Shown here one piece after another: positions 25,527 through 34,554 of a stretch of DNA of 64,000 bases; the stretch's first letter is position 1, and each line of letters starts with the position of its first letter. The notes beneath the pieces were generated by a model, which saw nothing but the letters and a program-made list of their open reading frames with translations, was not told where the DNA came from and searched no databases. The stretch is taken from positions 1 to 64,000 of the forward strand of contig JBGATH010000019.1 in NCBI GenBank assembly GCA_044229235.1, read 5' to 3'. The position numbers were made by a program, and so were the translations under genes. This stretch comes from UKL13-2 sp044229235 (GTDB lineage: Bacteria > Pseudomonadota > Gammaproteobacteria > Burkholderiales > Usitatibacteraceae).

Positions 25527-28400
25527 ATGACCACCCTCCAGCAACTTGAAAATGCCGGCGAATTCATCGCGCGGCACATCGGCCCCGATGATGCCGATAC
25601 CGCCGCCATGCTCAGTGCCATCGGCGCCGCGTCGCTCGACGATATGGTCCAGCAGGTTCGCCCGGCGTCAATTGCAAAGGACGCGGCTCTCAACCTGCCG
25701 CCACCGCTGACCGAGGCCGCCGCGCTTTCGCAAATGCGCCGCATCGCACAGAAAAACAAGGTGCTGCGGAGTTACATCGGCCAGGGCTACTACGGCACGC
25801 ACACGCCGGGGGTCATCCTGCGCAATATCCTCGAGAACCCAGCCTGGTACACGGCTTACACGCCGTACCAGCCGGAAATTTCGCAGGGCCGCCTCGAAGC
25901 CTTGCTGAATTTCCAGACCATGATCTGCGACCTGACCGGCATGGAAATCGCCGGTTCGTCATTGCTCGATGAAGCCACCGCGGCGGCCGAGGCCATGACG
26001 CTGGCCAAGCGCAGCGCCAAATCGAAGAGCAACAAGATCATTGTCGCCGGTGACTGCCATCCGCAAACGATTGCGTTGCTGAAAACCCGCGCCGAGCCGC
26101 TTGGGCTGGAGGTCATCGCCGGCATGGCGCCGCAGCTGATGAACGAGCACGATTACTTCGCCGTCATTGCGCAGTACCCGTCGTCGGTCGGGCTGATTCA
26201 CGACATGAAGGCGTTCGTCGACCAGGCGCATGCCAAAGGCGCGCTGTTCATCGCCGCCGCCGACCTGCTGGCACTCACCATGCTGGCATCACCGGGCGAC
26301 TGGGGTGCGGATATCGTGGTCGGTTCCGCGCAGCGCTTTGGCGTGCCGATGGGGTTCGGCGGGCCGCACGCCGCGTTCCTCGCCTGCAAGGACAGCTTGA
26401 AGCGCAATATGCCGGGGCGCCTGGTGGGCGTATCGCAGGATGCCATGGGCAACCCCGCGCTGCGGCTCGCCTTGCAAACCCGCGAACAGCATATTCGCCG
26501 CGAGAAAGCCACCTCGAACATCTGCACTGCGCAGGTGCTGCTGGCGGTGATGGCGAGCATGTATGCGGTCTATCACGGCCCGTCCGGATTGAAGCGCATT
26601 GCCGAGCGCACCCACCGCCTGACGGTGATCGCACAGGAAGGTCTCAAAAAACTCGGAGTCAACTGTCCGCTGCCGCACTACTTCGACACCATCATCGTCA
26701 AGGCAGACGGCAAGGCCGATGCGCTGCTTGCAGCCGGCGTGCAGCACGGCCTCAACTTTCGCAAGCACAATGCCGACATCATCGGCCTGTCGTTTGACGA
26801 GACCACTACGCGCGGCGATGTCGAGAAGCTGTGGGAAGTATTGAGCGGTTCGGCGGCGCCGTTCGATGTGGCTGCCATCGAGTCGGCGGGGCTGCCCGCG
26901 GCCTTCCCCGCCGGCCTTGCGCGCCAGTCCGCGTATCTCACCCATCCGGTGTTCAACCAGTACCACTCCGAAACGGAAATGCTGCGCTATATCCGCAGTC
27001 TGTCCGACAAGGACCTGGCGCTGGATCGAGCCATGATTCCGCTGGGTTCGTGCACCATGAAGCTCAATGCCACCAGCGAAATGATTCCCGTGACCTGGCC
27101 GGAGTTTGCCAATATTCATCCGTTTGCGCCCGAAGACCAGACACGGGGTTACCAGGAACTGGTGGCCAACCTGTCGAAGGCCTTGTGCGAGGTGACCGGC
27201 TACGACGCCGTCTCGCTGCAGCCCAACTCCGGCGCGCAGGGCGAATACGCCGGCTTGCTGGCGATCCGCGCGTACCATCGTTCGCGCGGCGACCTGCACC
27301 GCAACATCTGCCTGATCCCGACTTCCGCGCATGGCACCAACCCGGCTTCGGCAAACATGTGCGGCATGGAAGTGGTGGCGGTGGCATGTGACGAAAACGG
27401 CAATGTTGACGTGGCCGACCTGAAAGCCAAGGCCGAGCAGCACAAGGCCAACCTGGCCGCGCTGATGATTACCTATCCCTCCACGCACGGCGTATTCGAG
27501 GACGGCATCACCGAAATCTGCGAAGCGATCCACGCCGCCGGCGGGCAGGTGTACGTCGACGGCGCGAACATGAACGCACTGGTGGGTACCGCCAAGCCCG
27601 GCAAATTTGGCGGTGATGTATCGCACCTCAATTTGCACAAGACTTTCTGTATTCCGCATGGCGGCGGTGGGCCCGGCGTCGGTCCGGTGGCGGTGCGCGC
27701 GCATCTTGCGCCTTTCCTGCCGGGGCACCCGATGGCCACCGACAACAAGGTCGGGCCGGTCAGCGCCGCGCCACAAGGCTCGGCCAGCATCCTGCCCATC
27801 AGCCAGATGTACATCATGATGATGGGCGGCGAGGGCCTCACGCGCGCCACGCAGGTGGCCATCCTCAATGCCAATTACATTGCCAGGAAACTGGCGCCGC
27901 ATTATCCGGTGCTGTACAGCGGCAAGAACGGCCTGGTCGCGCACGAGTGCATCCTCGATATTCGCCAGATCAAGGAAAAGTGTGGCATCAGCAACGAGGA
28001 CATCGCCAAGCGCCTGATCGATTACGGGTTTCACGCGCCGACCATGAGTTTCCCGGTGGCCGGCACGTTAATGGTCGAGCCCACAGAATCGGAGAGCAAG
28101 TACGAGCTCGATCGCTTCATCGGCGCCATGATTGCCATTCGCGACGAAATCCGCGACGTGGAGACAGGCAAGGTCGATGCCGAGGACAATCCGCTGAAGA
28201 ATGCGCCGCACACCACTGCCATGTTGATGGCCGACAATTGGGCACATGACTACCCACGCGAACTGGCGGCTTTCCCGGTGCCGTCGCTCAAGCAGCGCAA
28301 GTACTGGCCGCCGGTGGCGCGCGTGGACAATGTTTATGGCGATCGCAACCTGGTCTGTGCCTGCCCGCCGATGGAAGCCTATGCCGCCGCGGCCGACTAA
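25527..28400 (+). CDS. gcvP: Glycine dehydrogenase (decarboxylating), P protein
   Basis: A 957-residue single-chain GcvP, the long form found in proteobacteria. It is PLP-dependent and decarboxylates glycine, passing the aminomethyl group to GcvH. The PLP lysine is in HLNLHKTFCIPHGGGGPG, followed by the glycine-rich loop. The N-terminal half includes ARHIGPD and YYGTHTPGVILRNILENPAW, both conserved. The start at 25527 is preceded by AAGTGAAACC. The gene ends 30 nt before a strong terminator. No dihydrolipoamide dehydrogenase is in the window. Confidence 0.97.
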   Translation: MTTLQQLENAGEFIARHIGPDDADTAAMLSAIGAASLDDMVQQVRPASIAKDAALNLPPPLTEAAALSQMRRIAQKNKVLRSYIGQGYYGTHTPGVILRNILENPAWYTAYTPYQPEISQGRLEALLNFQTMICDLTGMEIAGSSLLDEATAAAEAMTLAKRSAKSKSNKIIVAGDCHPQTIALLKTRAEPLGLEVIAGMAPQLMNEHDYFAVIAQYPSSVGLIHDMKAFVDQAHAKGALFIAAADLLALTMLASPGDWGADIVVGSAQRFGVPMGFGGPHAAFLACKDSLKRNMPGRLVGVSQDAMGNPALRLALQTREQHIRREKATSNICTAQVLLAVMASMYAVYHGPSGLKRIAERTHRLTVIAQEGLKKLGVNCPLPHYFDTIIVKADGKADALLAAGVQHGLNFRKHNADIIGLSFDETTTRGDVEKLWEVLSGSAAPFDVAAIESAGLPAAFPAGLARQSAYLTHPVFNQYHSETEMLRYIRSLSDKDLALDRAMIPLGSCTMKLNATSEMIPVTWPEFANIHPFAPEDQTRGYQELVANLSKALCEVTGYDAVSLQPNSGAQGEYAGLLAIRAYHRSRGDLHRNICLIPTSAHGTNPASANMCGMEVVAVACDENGNVDVADLKAKAEQHKANLAALMITYPSTHGVFEDGITEICEAIHAAGGQVYVDGANMNALVGTAKPGKFGGDVSHLNLHKTFCIPHGGGGPGVGPVAVRAHLAPFLPGHPMATDNKVGPVSAAPQGSASILPISQMYIMMMGGEGLTRATQVAILNANYIARKLAPHYPVLYSGKNGLVAHECILDIRQIKEKCGISNEDIAKRLIDYGFHAPTMSFPVAGTLMVEPTESESKYELDRFIGAMIAIRDEIRDVETGKVDAEDNPLKNAPHTTAMLMADNWAHDYPRELAAFPVPSLKQRKYWPPVARVDNVYGDRNLVCACPPMEAYAAAAD

Positions 28401-28428
28401 CATGCGTGCGAGGTAATATTGCCGGACT

Positions 28429-28457
28429 GAAACCGCCCGTGAAGGGCGGTTTCTTTT
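28429..28457 (+). terminator. Rho-independent terminator of the gcv operon
   Basis: Perfect inverted repeat AACCGCCC-GTGA-GGGCGGTT followed by TCTTTTT, 29 nt after gcvP. Confidence 0.88.
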
Positions 28458-28472
28458 TCATCCCTTTTGCCG

Positions 28473-30188
28473 ATGAGCACCATGAACATTCAATACGACC
28501 GTTTCTATCGCTACACCGAATTCACCGAAATCCTGCAGCAATTCGTCAAGACATTTCCGCAACTGTTGTCGATCGAGAGTATCGGCAAGAGCTTCGAGGG
28601 CCGTGACATCTGGGTAGTCACCGCCACCAACCAGGCAACCGGCCCGGCAGCTGACAAGCCGGCGTACTGGATTGACGCTAACATTCATGCGTCGGAACTT
28701 GCCGGCAGTTCTGCGGCGCTTTACTTCATCGACACGCTTACGAAAAATCACGGCAAGCGCGACGACATCACGCGCTGCCTCGACACCCGCGCCATTTACA
28801 TCTGCCCACGCATCAATCCGGATGGGGCGGAGTGGGCCATGCGTGAAACGCCGCGCATCGTGCGCTCGTCGACGCGTCCCTATCCGTTTGACGAGGAGCA
28901 TGTCGATGGCCTCGATATTGAGGACGTGGATGGCGACGGACGCATCCTGTCCATGCGCATTCCCGACGCCAACGGCAACTGGAAGTGTCATCCGGGGGAT
29001 CCGCGCCTGATGGTGGCGCGCGAGCCGACGGAGTATGGCGGTCGCTACTACCGCATGCTGCCCGAGGGCAAGCTGCGTGACTACGACGGCGTGACCATCA
29101 AGGTCAACAAGGACAAAGCCGGCCTGGACCTCAATCGCAATTTTCCCGCCGGCTGGCGACAGGAATTCGAGCAGCTCGGTGCCGGCCCGTACCCGACCTC
29201 GGAGCCGGAAGTGCGCGCGGTGGTGCACTTCATCACGCATCACCCCAACATTACCGGTGGCCTGTCGTTTCACACCTGGAGCGGCGTGCTGTTGCGTCCC
29301 TTGTCGACCCAGTCGGACGATGAGCTGCCGGCGGAGGACCTGTGGGCGTTCAAGGAGCAGGGCGCCAAGGGCACCGAGATCACCGGCTACCCGAACATAA
29401 GCGTCTATCACGAGTTTCGCTACCACCCCAAGGAAGTCATCAGCGGTACTTTCGACTGGATTTACGAACACCTTGGCCTATATGAGTGGACCATCGAAAT
29501 CTGGTGCCCGATGCGCGAAGCCGGCATCAAGGAATACAAATACATCGACTGGTTTCGCGACCACCCGGTCGAGGACGACCTGAAGATGCTGGCCTGGGCC
29601 GACAAGGAACTGGGCGGCAAGGGCTACGTGGACTGGTACAAGTTCAATCATCCGCAGCTCGGTGAAGTCGAGATCGGCGGCTGGGACAAGATTTATGCCT
29701 TCCGCAACCCGCCGCCGCATCTGCTGGAGAAGGAAATTGCCAAGTTTCCCGACTGGCTGGTGTGGAATGCCCTGATCTCACCCAAGCTGGAGTTGGTGAG
29801 CGCAACTGCCGACAAGATATCCGGTGATTCGTACCGGGTGAGGGCGGTGGTGCAGAACACCGGCTACCTGCCGTCGTACGTCTCGAAGCGCGCGCAGCAA
29901 CGCAAGCAGACACGTGGTGTCATTGGCGAGATTTCGCTACCCCCGGGAGCCGAGCTGGTGTCCGGTGAATTGCGTGCGTTCGCTGGCGAGCTGGAGGGGC
30001 GCGCCTACAAGCACACCCTCATGAGTTTCTGGACCGACACCACGCCGACGGCCGATCGCACCAAGCTGGAGTGGGTGGTCAATGTTGGCAAATGCGCGCC
30101 GCAGGACAGGCGGGTTGACGTGGTGGTGAGGCATGACAAGGCAGGTGTGGTCCGGGTAACCGTGCCTCTGGAACCTCACTCACGGTGA
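28473..30188 (+). CDS. M14-family zinc carboxypeptidase
   Basis: A 571-residue cytosolic-looking peptidase without a signal peptide. Zinc ligands H and E are in ANIHASELAG (about residue 71), the substrate-binding DLNRNFP is present, the third zinc His is probably in GLSFHTWSG, and the catalytic Glu is in WTIEIW. It should remove C-terminal residues or cleave amide bonds; the substrate is unknown. The start was placed at 28473 (ATG); a TTG at 28467 and an ATG at 28482 are alternatives. The ORF starts only 16 nt after the terminator of the gcv operon. Confidence 0.85.
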   Translation: MSTMNIQYDRFYRYTEFTEILQQFVKTFPQLLSIESIGKSFEGRDIWVVTATNQATGPAADKPAYWIDANIHASELAGSSAALYFIDTLTKNHGKRDDITRCLDTRAIYICPRINPDGAEWAMRETPRIVRSSTRPYPFDEEHVDGLDIEDVDGDGRILSMRIPDANGNWKCHPGDPRLMVAREPTEYGGRYYRMLPEGKLRDYDGVTIKVNKDKAGLDLNRNFPAGWRQEFEQLGAGPYPTSEPEVRAVVHFITHHPNITGGLSFHTWSGVLLRPLSTQSDDELPAEDLWAFKEQGAKGTEITGYPNISVYHEFRYHPKEVISGTFDWIYEHLGLYEWTIEIWCPMREAGIKEYKYIDWFRDHPVEDDLKMLAWADKELGGKGYVDWYKFNHPQLGEVEIGGWDKIYAFRNPPPHLLEKEIAKFPDWLVWNALISPKLELVSATADKISGDSYRVRAVVQNTGYLPSYVSKRAQQRKQTRGVIGEISLPPGAELVSGELRAFAGELEGRAYKHTLMSFWTDTTPTADRTKLEWVVNVGKCAPQDRRVDVVVRHDKAGVVRVTVPLEPHSR

Positions 30189-30308
30189 GAGTTGGCCTTG
30201 GCGTGGTTCCCGGCGCCGCGCCCAGCAAATTGAATTTGCGTCACGGCACCGACGTGTGATCTGCCCGCATTGACCACGGGCGCCAGCACCTCGCCGTCCG
30301 CCACAGGT

Positions 30309-30377
30309 CAAAACTCCAGCATTGGCGAGCCTCAGAGGCCAAAAGTGGCCTGGAAGCCGCGCCAATACTGGAGTTTG
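30309..30377. repeat. Dispersed palindromic repeat, copy 5
   Basis: Left arm AAACTCCAGCATTGGCGAGC, loop region GGCCAAAAGTGGCC, right arm TGGAAGCCGCGCCAATACTG followed by GAGTTT. It lies in the 297-bp gap between the M14 peptidase gene and tldD, about 109 nt before tldD. Confidence 0.75.
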
Positions 30378-30485
30378 CCTGCGAGCTGCTGCGAAAAGGC
30401 ATTGCGGGCGCCAAACCGGGCGAGCCCTTGCATTCCCTCTGCGATAATCCCATCTACAGTTGTTCCATCCCCTCAGTTTGCCCCC

Positions 30486-31934
30486 ATGACCCCAACGCCC
30501 TACAGCATTGCCCAGGCCACCCTGCTCGAACCCTACGATTTGACGACCGCCAGCATCGAGGAAGTCTTTGGCGAGATCCTGACGCACGATGCCGATTACG
30601 CTGACCTGTATTTCCAGTATTCGCGCTCGGAGGGCTGGAGCCTGGAAGAGGGGCGGGTGAAGTCGGGCAGCTTCAACATCGACCAGGGCGTTGGCGTGCG
30701 CGTGGTGTCGGGCGAGAAGACGGCGCTCGCGTATTCGGACGATATCGGTGCCGAATCGCTGCTGGCCGCCGCCAAGGCCACGCGCAGCATTGCGCGCGCG
30801 CATGCGGACGGTAGCGCCGGCAATGTCGCCGCCGCCGTGCACAAGCCGGGTTTTGCGCTTTACACGCCGGCCGATCCGGTGTCGGGTTATACCGATGCGG
30901 ACAAGGTGCGCATCCTCGAACGGCTGGAGCAGTTTTGCCGCGCGCTTGACCCGCGCGTGAAGGAGGTCATGGGGCGACTGTCGGGCGAATACGAGGTGGT
31001 GCTGGTGGCGCGCAGTGACGGCACCACGGCGGCGGATGTTCGGCCGATGGTGCATCTGGGCTTGACGGTGATCGCCGAACAAAACGGCCGGCGCGAACAG
31101 GGCCATACCGGCGGCGGCGGCCGCTACGATTACAGCTATTTCACCGACGATATCCTGCGCGGTATCGCGAACCATGCGGTGCACGAGGCACTGGTGAATC
31201 TGGATGCCAAGCCGGCGCCGGCTGGACCCATGACCGTGGTGCTGGGCGCTGGATGGCCCGGTATCCTGCTGCACGAAGCCGTGGGTCACAGCCTGGAGGG
31301 TGATTTCAACCGCAAGGGCAGCTCGGTGTTCTCGGGTCGCGTGGGTGAGCGGATCGCGGCGAAAGGCGTGACCGTGATCGACGACGGCACGATCGCCGAC
31401 CGGCGCGGCTCGCTCAATATCGACGACGAAGGCAACCTCACCCAGCGGAACGTGCTGATCGAGGACGGCATCCTCAAGGGCTACATGCAGGACACCATGA
31501 ATGCGCGCCTGATGGGCGTGCCGGTCACCGGCAACGCGCGCCGCGAATCGTATGCGCACATCCCCATGCCGCGCATGACCAATACGCTGATGTTGGGCGG
31601 CGACAAGACACCCGAAGAGATCATCGCCAGCGTCAAGCACGGCCTGTACGCTGCCAATTTCGGCGGTGGCCAGGTCGATACCACCAGCGGCAAGTTCGTG
31701 TTCTCGGCCTCCGAGGCTTACATGATCGAGAACGGCAGGATCGCCTACCCGGTGGTCGGGGCGACCTTGATCGGCAACGGCATCGAATCGCTCAAGCATG
31801 TCGGCATGATCGGCAACGACATGGCGCTGGATTCGGGCGTTGGCGTGTGCGGCAAGGAGGGCCAGAGCGTACCGGTGGGCGTGGGCCAGCCCACCTTGCG
31901 CATCGAAGGCCTGACCGTAGGTGGCACGGGCTGA
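30486..31934 (+). CDS. tldD: Metalloprotease TldD
   Basis: A 482-residue protein of standard TldD length. With PmbA/TldE it forms a zinc protease that trims unfolded peptides, as in microcin B17 and CcdA processing. The HExxxH zinc motif is LLHEAVGHSLEGD (about residue 262), and a conserved Cys lies in GVGVCGKEGQ. A start further upstream (30270) reads through the dispersed repeat; the ATG at 30486 starts TPTPYSIAQATLLEPY, typical of the family. No tldE/pmbA homologue is in the window. Confidence 0.95.
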   Translation: MTPTPYSIAQATLLEPYDLTTASIEEVFGEILTHDADYADLYFQYSRSEGWSLEEGRVKSGSFNIDQGVGVRVVSGEKTALAYSDDIGAESLLAAAKATRSIARAHADGSAGNVAAAVHKPGFALYTPADPVSGYTDADKVRILERLEQFCRALDPRVKEVMGRLSGEYEVVLVARSDGTTAADVRPMVHLGLTVIAEQNGRREQGHTGGGGRYDYSYFTDDILRGIANHAVHEALVNLDAKPAPAGPMTVVLGAGWPGILLHEAVGHSLEGDFNRKGSSVFSGRVGERIAAKGVTVIDDGTIADRRGSLNIDDEGNLTQRNVLIEDGILKGYMQDTMNARLMGVPVTGNARRESYAHIPMPRMTNTLMLGGDKTPEEIIASVKHGLYAANFGGGQVDTTSGKFVFSASEAYMIENGRIAYPVVGATLIGNGIESLKHVGMIGNDMALDSGVGVCGKEGQSVPVGVGQPTLRIEGLTVGGTG

Positions 31935-31943
31935 GCGCGCGCA

Positions 31944-33710
31944 ATGGACGGTTTTCCTATCGACCGCAAGCTCGACAAGCTGCTGGGAGCCCTGCGTCGG
32001 CGCAAGCCGGTGATCGACGCCGCAGAATTCGAACGGCTCCTGGGCGAATTGACCGATACCGGTGGCAATGATGCAAGTCGGCGCGTGCGGTCGCAGTGGT
32101 TGCGTGGCTTGTGGCAGCTGTCGCGCTACCGCGAGACGGAGGCGCTGTCCACTTTGGAGGGGGCAGCGGATGCTCTGGCACCCCTGTTGCAGGCTGACCC
32201 CGACTCCGCAGCGCTCAACGAACTGTCGGCGGCGATATGCGAAGGGCAGCTTGAAGCGGCTTATCTGACGAGCGATTACTCGCGCGCCAACGAACTGGCC
32301 GGCGAATTGTGGACCGAGCGCATGTCGACGGCGGACCGTCGCGCCAAGGCCGTCGCGGCCACCTGGCTTGGCGTGCTGCATCAGCAGACCGGCCGCTACC
32401 AGGAGGCCTTGCGCATGCTTGGCCGGGCAGTGGCCGACTTTGAACTGGCCGGCGTGCCTGCCCAGGCCAGCCGCGCCATGAATGCCTTGGCCTGTCTGCA
32501 TGAGGAAATGGGCGACTTCGAGCGCGCCTTCACGCTGTATGCGGAAGCGCTGCAACGGGCGCGGCAGGATGAAAACGCCGACATGGTCGGGCGGGTGCTG
32601 GCCAACTGGGGCGACGCGCACGTCGAGCGCGGCACACACGAGGAAGGATTGTCGTTGCTGCAGCAGGCCATTGCGGAGCTGCAGGCCATCGACGCGCACT
32701 GGCATTACGCCTGGTGCCAGCTTGCGGTCGGCAAGGTATATGCGGCACGTGGCGATTTCGCCGAGGCGGCGGCGTATCACCAACTGGCGCTGGCCTCGGT
32801 GCGCAAGAGCGATGCGCCGCGCATCGAGTGCGAGATTCTTGCCGGCATGGGCGCGCTGGCCGGCCAGATGGGCGACTATGAGGCGGCATGCGCGCACCTC
32901 GGCACCGCCTTGCAACTGGCCGAGCGGCTGGGGATCGACCGCGAGGTCATGCGCACCCACCAGGGCCTGTCGGCGGTGCACAAGAAATTTGGCAACTTTG
33001 AGCTGGCCCTCATGCACTTCGAAGCCTTCCATGACAGCCGGGCGCGCGTGTTTGACGCCGTGGCGCGGGTGCGGGTCGCGCAGCTGGAAAGTGAGGCCGA
33101 GGTCGAACTCGCCAGGCGCGACCGGGAATTGTCACAGTTACGAAACGTCGAGCTGGCCAGCGCGCTGGAAGAAGTACGTCAGCTGAATCTCGAACTGTCG
33201 GAAAAAGCGCGGGTACTCGAGGAACTGTCGAACCACGACCCGCTCACCGGCCTGCACAATCGCCGTTACCTGTACAACCGGATTGCAGGCGAGATCCAGC
33301 GCTTCCAGCGCTATGGCGACCGCTTTTCGGTGGCCATCTACGATGTCGACAACTTCAAGCAGGTAAATGATGTCTACAGCCATGCCATCGGCGACGAGGT
33401 GCTGGTCACGCTGGCGCAATTGGTGGAGAGCGTATTGCGCGAATCGGATGTGCACGCACGCTACGGTGGCGAGGAGTTCGCCGTCATCCTGCCGGCGGCC
33501 GGCATGGCCGAAGCCCTGCGGGTGATGGAAAAGCTGCGGGAGGTGGTCGAGGGCTTTGAGTGGCAGGTGCTGGCCGAAGGGCTGGCCGTGACCATCAGCG
33601 CCGGCGTGGCAGAGATCCTGCCCGACGAGGCAGCCACGCCCTTGCTCAACCGGGCCGATGGCATGCTCTACGAGGCCAAGCGCGGCGGCCGTAACCGGGT
33701 GCACGGGTAG
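31944..33710 (+). CDS. TPR-repeat diguanylate cyclase (GGDEF)
   Basis: A 588-residue soluble protein with about 400 residues of tetratricopeptide repeats (several copies of a pattern like YQEALRMLGRAVADFELAG), a coiled-coil linker near residues 370-425 and a C-terminal GGDEF domain. The active site is RYGGEEF. An intact inhibitory I-site RxxD (RESD) lies five residues before it, so product inhibition is predicted. HDPLTGLHNRRYL opens the domain. It makes cyclic di-GMP from GTP, with the TPR part probably sensing a partner protein. No membrane segment is present. It lies 9 nt after tldD. Confidence 0.92.
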   Translation: MDGFPIDRKLDKLLGALRRRKPVIDAAEFERLLGELTDTGGNDASRRVRSQWLRGLWQLSRYRETEALSTLEGAADALAPLLQADPDSAALNELSAAICEGQLEAAYLTSDYSRANELAGELWTERMSTADRRAKAVAATWLGVLHQQTGRYQEALRMLGRAVADFELAGVPAQASRAMNALACLHEEMGDFERAFTLYAEALQRARQDENADMVGRVLANWGDAHVERGTHEEGLSLLQQAIAELQAIDAHWHYAWCQLAVGKVYAARGDFAEAAAYHQLALASVRKSDAPRIECEILAGMGALAGQMGDYEAACAHLGTALQLAERLGIDREVMRTHQGLSAVHKKFGNFELALMHFEAFHDSRARVFDAVARVRVAQLESEAEVELARRDRELSQLRNVELASALEEVRQLNLELSEKARVLEELSNHDPLTGLHNRRYLYNRIAGEIQRFQRYGDRFSVAIYDVDNFKQVNDVYSHAIGDEVLVTLAQLVESVLRESDVHARYGGEEFAVILPAAGMAEALRVMEKLREVVEGFEWQVLAEGLAVTISAGVAEILPDEAATPLLNRADGMLYEAKRGGRNRVHG

Positions 33711-33797
33711 AATCGGTTCCAGCCGTGCCGGCACCCCGGCCCTGTAAACTTTTTCCCGAAAAGCCGACCTAATCACATACACATGTATGGAATCTCC

Positions 33798-34334
33798 ATG
33801 AACCGCCGAAAATTTATTGTTGGGTTGCTGGGCGCCTCCGGCAGTGCCGCATTCACTTCTGTGTGGGCGCAAAGCCCCCGCCCCATTCCTGCCGAACAGA
33901 TCAAGATCGCCCTTCAACAAGCGAACCAGCCCATGACCAAGATCGAAAAACTTACCCTTTCCGACGCCGAATGGAAAAAGCGCCTCAGTCCGGCCGCCTA
34001 CAACGTGTTGCGGGATGAAGGCACGGAGCGCGCCGGCACCAGCCCGCTCAACGACGAGAAGCGCAAGGGCGTGTTTCACTGTGCCGGTTGCGACCTGCCG
34101 GTCTACACCTCCGAGATGAAGTTCGACAGCGGCACCGGCTGGCCGAGTTTTTTCACACACCTGCCCGGCGCCTTCGAGAAAAAGACCGACTGGAAGCTGG
34201 TTTACCCGCGCACCGAATACCATTGTGCACGGTGCGGCGGCCACCATGGCCACGTGTTCAACGACGGCCCGCAGCCGACCGGCCAGCGCTGGTGCAATAA
34301 CGGGGTTGCGCTGGTGTTCAAACCCGCAGCTTGA
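33798..34334 (+). CDS. msrB: Periplasmic peptide-methionine (R)-S-oxide reductase
   Basis: A 178-residue MsrB with a Tat-type signal (NRRKFIVGLLGASGSAAF). Two CxxC pairs (CAGC and CARC) bind zinc. The catalytic Cys lies in QRWCNNGVAL; GTGWPSFF and HHGHVFNDGP are also conserved. It reduces methionine-R-sulfoxide in exported proteins. The start at 33798 gives the cleanest Tat signal; an in-frame ATG at 33783 adds five residues. No MsrA or MsrPQ partner is nearby. Confidence 0.93.
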   Translation: MNRRKFIVGLLGASGSAAFTSVWAQSPRPIPAEQIKIALQQANQPMTKIEKLTLSDAEWKKRLSPAAYNVLRDEGTERAGTSPLNDEKRKGVFHCAGCDLPVYTSEMKFDSGTGWPSFFTHLPGAFEKKTDWKLVYPRTEYHCARCGGHHGHVFNDGPQPTGQRWCNNGVALVFKPAA

Positions 34335-34343
34335 CCAGCGGGG

Positions 34344-34373
34344 TTGCGCATTTTGGATGCCACCTGCTACTAT
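34344..34373 (+). promoter_or_regulatory. Predicted sigma-70 promoter of the DAHP synthase leader
   Basis: TTGCGC at 34344-34349 and TACTAT at 34368-34373 with an 18-nt spacer. A start 7 nt after the -10 would fall on the A of the leader-peptide ATG at 34380. Confidence 0.5.
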
Positions 34374-34379
34374 CAGCCC

Positions 34380-34445
34380 ATGAACTTGCGCAACTTTTAT
34401 TTCTGGTACTTCTATTTTTCGATGCCACAGGCGGAGAAAGGGTAG
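34380..34445 (+). CDS. Attenuator leader peptide rich in Phe, Tyr and Trp
   Basis: A 21-residue ORF, MNLRNFYFWYFYFSMPQAEK plus G. Eight consecutive codons (34395-34418) are Phe-Tyr-Phe-Trp-Tyr-Phe-Tyr-Phe. It is followed 30 nt later by a terminator and then by two DAHP synthase genes, the first committed step of aromatic amino acid synthesis. Ribosome stalling at these codons when charged aromatic tRNAs are scarce would relieve termination. There is no clear Shine-Dalgarno, and the predicted transcription start coincides with the ATG, so translation may be leaderless. The peptide is too short for homology; composition and position are the evidence. Confidence 0.75.
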   Translation: MNLRNFYFWYFYFSMPQAEKG

Positions 34446-34512
34446 TGCACAGACGTTAAGCGCACTGAGTTTTCAAAAAACCGCCGACTGAAAAGCCCGG
34501 CGGTTTTTTTTC
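34444..34512 (+). terminator. Transcription attenuator of the DAHP synthase operon
   Basis: Terminator arms ACCGCCG and CGGCGGT, extended by AAAAA and TTTTTTTT, occupy 34475-34511. Upstream elements could form alternatives: an AGTGC/GCACT stem (34444-34448 with 34462-34466), TTTTCA pairing with TGAAAA across the left terminator arm, and GGCGG inside the leader ORF able to pair with CCGCC of the terminator. The first hairpin and terminator are directly visible; which alternative is the true antiterminator is inferred. Confidence 0.75.
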
Positions 34513-34554
34513 GCTCACGCCGGGCAGGAGCCGGCAGAGCAAAGTGAGAAAATC

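Noticed and set aside
26289..28034. 581-residue minus-strand ORF
   Set aside because: Antisense to gcvP; no domain and shadow-like composition.
30180..33032. 950-residue minus-strand ORF
   Set aside because: It is antisense to tldD and the GGDEF gene, which have clear domains; its His/Arg/Gln-rich composition is typical of a frame shadow in GC-rich DNA.
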